Below, piece by piece: positions 61,081 through 64,000 of a stretch of DNA of 64,000 nt. This DNA comes from Pseudomonas sp. AL03 (GTDB taxonomy: Bacteria > Pseudomonadota > Gammaproteobacteria > Pseudomonadales > Pseudomonadaceae), in NCBI RefSeq assembly GCF_029960815.1, contig NZ_JASBRE010000015.1:85455-149454 (forward strand). The letters are read 5' to 3'. Below the pieces are notes generated by a model, which ran no database searches, was not told the DNA's origin, and was given only the letters and a program-made list of their open reading frames with translations. The translations under genes and the position numbers were made by a program. Position 1 is the stretch's first letter; every line of letters starts with the position of its first letter.

Positions 61081-63545
61081 GCCGGCACCTCCAGGTTCTT
61101 CACCGCGATGACGTCGAATTCTTTTTTCAGCAGCGGCTGCTCCAGGCGTTCCCTCCACGGATCCTGTTCGAAAGACAGAGAGAATTGCAGGCGATCGTTG
61201 AGTGCCTTGCGTCGCTCCGGGTCTTCCAGCACGGCTTTCTTGATGTGCTCCATGCCGACCCGTTGCAGGTAATGCACGGTGCGCTCGAGGTAGAAGGCTT
61301 CTTCGCGATAGAGCTGCAGGAAGGCGCCGTTATACTCGCGCACTTCTTCGGCGGTTTTGAGCTTGACGAAGAATTCCGCGACTTCGGTTTTGATCCCGCC
61401 GTTGCCGCCGATGTACATCTCCCAGCCGGAATCCACGCCGATAATTCCGACGTCCTTGATGCCCGCTTCCGAACAGTTGCGTGGGCAACCGGAGACGGCC
61501 AGTTTCACTTTGTGCGGCGACCACATGTTGAACAGGTCGTGCTCAAGCTCGATGCCCAGTTGCGTGGAGTTCTGGGTGCCGAAGCGGCAGAACTCACTGC
61601 CGACGCACGTCTTCACGGTGCGGATGGATTTGCCGTAAGCGTGGCCGGATGGCATGTCGAGATCCTTCCAGACGCCCGGCAGGTCCTGCTTCTTGATCCC
61701 CAGCAAATCGATACGCTGGCCGCCGGTAACCTTGACCATTGGCACGTTGTATTTGTCGGCCACGTCGGCAATGCGCCGCAGCTCCGAGGGATTGGTCACA
61801 CCGCCCCACATCCGTGGGACTACAGAGTAAGTGCCGTCTTTCTGAATGTTGGCGTGGGCCCGTTCGTTGATCAGGCGCGATTGCGGGTCGTCCTTGGCTT
61901 CGCCGGGCCAGGTGGAAATCAGGTAATAGTTGAGCGCCGGGCGGCACGTGGCGCAGCCGTTCGGAGTGCGCCAGTTCAGGTAGCTCAGAGTGCCAGCGAT
62001 GGTCAGCAAATGCTGCTCGCGGATGGCCTGACGAATGTGCCCGTGGTTGAGGTCGCTGCAACCGCAGATGGCTTTTTCGCTTTTCGGTTTGACGTCCGCC
62101 GCGCCGCCCACGGTGTTGATCAGGATCTGTTCCACCAACCCTGCGCAGGAACCGCAGGAGCTGGCCGCCTTGGTGTGTTTCTTGATGTCGTCGACGCTGA
62201 ATAATCCGTGTTCCTGAATCGCCTTGACGATGGTGCCTTTGCACACGCCGTTGCAGCCGCAGACTTCGGCGGTGTCGGCCATGCTCATGGCTTTGTCCTG
62301 GCCTTGATGTCCTACGTCGCCGAGAGCCAGCTCCATGGATGAAGAGCCGCCGAACATCAGGTGATCGCGGATCTGCGCGATGTCGTGATTCTCACGGATC
62401 TGCCGGAAATACCAGCCACCGTCCGCCGTATCGCCGTACAGACAGGCCCCGACCAGCACGTCATCCTTGATCACCAGTTTTTTGTAGACCCCGCCGATCG
62501 GGTCGGAGAGGGTGATGGTTTCGGTGCCTTCGCCGCCCATGAAGTCGCCGGCGGAGAACAGGTCGATGCCGGTGACTTTTAATTTGGTCGACGTCACCGA
62601 GCCCTTGTAGGTGGCGAAGCCCAGTTGGGCGAGGTGGTTGGCGCAGACCTTGGCCTGTTCGAACAGCGGCGCCACCAGGCCGTAGGCGATGCCGCGGTGG
62701 CTGGCGCATTCGCCGATGGCATAGATGCGTGGGTCGTAGGTTTGCAGGGTGTCGTTGACCAGAATCCCGCGGTTGCAAGGGATGCCGGATTTTTCCGCGA
62801 GTTCGGTGTTGGGGCGAATGCCGGCGGCCATCACCACCAGATCGGCGGGGATGATGTCGCCATTCTTGAACTCAACCGAACCGACCCGGCCATTGCCGGC
62901 ATCGTGCAGGGCCTGGGTTTGCTCGCAAAGACGAAAATGCAGGCCGCGGGCTTCCAGGGCGGTTTGCAGCAACTGGCCGCTGGTTTTGTCCAGTTGCCGT
63001 TCCAGCAGCCACTCACCGATGTGCACCACAGTGACGTGCATGCCGCGCAGCATCAGGCCGTTGGCGGCTTCCAGGCCGAGCAGGCCGCCACCGATCACAA
63101 CGGCGTGCTTGTGGGTTTTCGCGGTGTCGATCATTGCCTGGGTATCGGCGATGTCGCGGTAGCCGATCACGCCGTGCAAGGTGTTGCCGGAGATCGGCAG
63201 GATGAACGGGGTCGAACCGGTGGCGATCAGCAGGCGATCGTATTCGGCCTCGCTGCCGTCTTCGGCGATGACCCGGCGTTTGACCCGATCGATCTCCACC
63301 ACTTTGCGGTTCAACATCAGCTTGATGTTGTTGTCCAGGTACCAGTCCAGATCGTTCAGCACGATGTCTTCAAAGGTCTGTTCACCGGCCAGCACGGGCG
63401 ACAGCAGGATGCGGTTGTAGTTGGTATGGGGTTCGGCGCCGAAGACCGTGATGTCGTACAGCTCATTGCTCAGCTTGAGCAGCTCTTCCAGGGTACGAAC
63501 CCCGGCCATGCCGTTGCCGATCATCACCAGTTTTAGTTTTTTCAT
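61077..63545 (-). CDS. nirB: NADH-dependent nitrite reductase large subunit
   Basis: Six-electron reduction of nitrite to ammonium. The 822-residue protein has FAD and NAD domains (MIGNGMAGVRTLEELLKL; VVIGGGLLGLEAANGLMLRG), two BFD-type [2Fe-2S] regions (VCGCNGVCKGTIVKAIQEHG; SSCGSCAGLVEQIL), and the sirohaem-[4Fe-4S] ligands CVGSEFCRFGTQNSTQLG and SGCPRNCSEAG. First gene of nirB-nirD-nasA-cobA. The start at 63545 has GGAGAACCTG upstream. Confidence 0.96.
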   Translation of the reverse strand: MKKLKLVMIGNGMAGVRTLEELLKLSNELYDITVFGAEPHTNYNRILLSPVLAGEQTFEDIVLNDLDWYLDNNIKLMLNRKVVEIDRVKRRVIAEDGSEAEYDRLLIATGSTPFILPISGNTLHGVIGYRDIADTQAMIDTAKTHKHAVVIGGGLLGLEAANGLMLRGMHVTVVHIGEWLLERQLDKTSGQLLQTALEARGLHFRLCEQTQALHDAGNGRVGSVEFKNGDIIPADLVVMAAGIRPNTELAEKSGIPCNRGILVNDTLQTYDPRIYAIGECASHRGIAYGLVAPLFEQAKVCANHLAQLGFATYKGSVTSTKLKVTGIDLFSAGDFMGGEGTETITLSDPIGGVYKKLVIKDDVLVGACLYGDTADGGWYFRQIRENHDIAQIRDHLMFGGSSSMELALGDVGHQGQDKAMSMADTAEVCGCNGVCKGTIVKAIQEHGLFSVDDIKKHTKAASSCGSCAGLVEQILINTVGGAADVKPKSEKAICGCSDLNHGHIRQAIREQHLLTIAGTLSYLNWRTPNGCATCRPALNYYLISTWPGEAKDDPQSRLINERAHANIQKDGTYSVVPRMWGGVTNPSELRRIADVADKYNVPMVKVTGGQRIDLLGIKKQDLPGVWKDLDMPSGHAYGKSIRTVKTCVGSEFCRFGTQNSTQLGIELEHDLFNMWSPHKVKLAVSGCPRNCSEAGIKDVGIIGVDSGWEMYIGGNGGIKTEVAEFFVKLKTAEEVREYNGAFLQLYREEAFYLERTVHYLQRVGMEHIKKAVLEDPERRKALNDRLQFSLSFEQDPWRERLEQPLLKKEFDVIAVKNLEVPA

Positions 63546-63613
63546 CAGGTTCTCCGGGGAGCTCAGACCCGCCTCATCAGGGCTTTCAGGTCTTGCTCGA
63601 CACATTTTGCGCA

Positions 63614-63657
63614 AACAAAAAAAGGCGTCCCGCTAGTTGCCTAGCGAGGACGCCTTT
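63614..63657 (-). terminator. Leader terminator upstream of nirB (antitermination target)
   Basis: On the minus strand AAAGGCGTCCTCGCTAG pairs with CTAGCGGGACGCCTTT around a short loop (63621-63657), followed by a U-rich run of 7-8 T. Placed inside the untranslated leader of the nitrate operon, it would stop transcription unless relieved. Confidence 0.88.
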
Positions 63658-63664
63658 GTCCTGG

Positions 63665-63703
63665 TCCCGTTCTCTCGGGAAGCGCATCCTTCGTCGTTGA
63701 AGG
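63665..63703 (-). promoter_or_regulatory. Two hexaloop hairpins: ANTAR (NasT-type) antiterminator-binding site
   Basis: On the minus strand, hairpin 1 is CCTTC-AACGAC-GAAGG (63703-63688) and hairpin 2 is TCCCG-AGAGAA-CGGGA (63680-63665). Both six-base loops have A at position 1 and G at position 4, the defining pattern of RNA hairpin pairs bound by ANTAR-domain antiterminators such as NasT and NasR. They precede the leader terminator. Confidence 0.85.
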
Positions 63704-63731
63704 CTGGGCTTTATAGTTGATGAGAGAGGTA

Positions 63732-63749
63732 ATGCAGTGGTTGTGCCAA
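63732..63749 (-). promoter_or_regulatory. Sigma-54 promoter of nirB-nirD-nasA-cobA
   Basis: On the minus strand TTGGCAC-AACCA-CTGCAT keeps the -24 GG and -12 GC with correct spacing. Transcription would start near 63720, just before the hexaloop hairpins. Confidence 0.82.
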
Positions 63750-63812
63750 GTTCCTCAGATGCCAGGGTTTACTGGGGTTGGTCGCGGTCTCGGTATTTGA
63801 TTGGGATGTTTT

Positions 63813-63829
63813 TGCACCGAATCAATGCA
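63813..63829. promoter_or_regulatory. NtrC-like enhancer site
   Basis: TGCACC-GAATC-AATGCA matches TGCACC-N5-GGTGCA in one perfect half and 4 of 6 bases in the other, 64 bases upstream of the sigma-54 promoter. Confidence 0.55.
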
Positions 63830-63854
63830 CGTTGCCCGCAATTGGAGCGGTCTC

Positions 63855-63986
63855 TGTAGCAGCTGGCGAAGCCTGCGTTCGGCTGCGAAGCAGTCGTAAT
63901 TCCTACATACACAGTGCATCAGGCACACCGCGGTGAATGAAATCGCGACTGCTTCGCAGCCGAACGCAGGCTTCGCCAGCTGCTAT
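63855..63986. repeat. REP-type inverted repeat pair of the TGTAGCAGCTGGCGAAG class (copy G)
   Basis: TGTAGCAGCTGGCGAAGCCT...CGACTGC arms (63855-63896) with near-exact inverted copy at 63945-63986. Same class as copy F. Confidence 0.9.
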
Positions 63987-64000
63987 GTATGGACTCGCCC

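Overview
The window is chromosomal DNA from a Pseudomonas, most likely of the P. fluorescens complex. The evidence is the cmaX-crfX-cmpX-sigX-oprF order next to rraA, ppsA and ppsR, the cysH/thrH/pabB neighbourhood, a GntR-type propionate cluster with AcnD/PrpF, and many Pseudomonas REP-type inverted repeats (TGTAGGAGCGAGGCTTGC...). Most of it reads as ordinary core genome. The clearest accessory patch runs from the tRNA-Ser(GGA) at 15.7 kb to about 24.5 kb.

Layout. 1-3.4 kb: truncated membrane sensor gene, small proteins, speE, an RraB-like protein. 3.6-6.9 kb: three-gene operon (circularly permuted ATP-grasp, alpha-E protein, transglutaminase) behind a clear sigma-54 promoter and an NtrC-like site. 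7-15.4 kb: cytochrome c, a thiolase / multifunctional beta-oxidation pair, a class I amidotransferase, CorA, PlsC and a crotonase. 15.7-24.5 kb: tRNA-Ser, small membrane, YbjQ and acidic proteins, two tandem glycine-zipper lipoprotein-like paralogues, a decayed IS256-family element, and an RHS gene whose toxin end is cut off by that element. 24.8-30 kb: HAD phosphatase, SDR, YitT, hydantoin-type racemase and NCS1 transporter. 30.4-36.6 kb: cysH, thrH, pabB, then a tight operon of retropepsin-like protease, inactive-transglutaminase/7TM protein and RimK-like ATP-grasp. 36.9-45.6 kb: 2-methylcitrate cycle (regulator, prpB, prpC, acnD, prpF, prpD). 45.6-54.2 kb: EamA transporter with MocR regulator, ppsR divergent from ppsA, hydrolase, rraA, cmaX. 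54.3-57.2 kb: crfX, cmpX, sigX, oprF. 57.3-63.8 kb: nirB-nirD-nasA-cobA, read leftward from a sigma-54 promoter through a leader with two hexaloop hairpins and a terminator (ANTAR/NasT-type antitermination).

Main points for a second look. (1) Two separate predicted peptide-ligase/peptidase cassettes lie in one window, and one carries nitrogen-control signals like those of the nitrate operon. (2) The RHS-IS256 junction has removed the polymorphic toxin tip and its immunity gene. (3) The complete nitrate-assimilation control region can be read directly from sequence. (4) A small-protein cluster beside tRNA-Ser includes a glycine-zipper paralogue with an in-frame hexanucleotide repeat coding a His-Lys tail.

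All family names come from reading motifs by eye; no database search was run.
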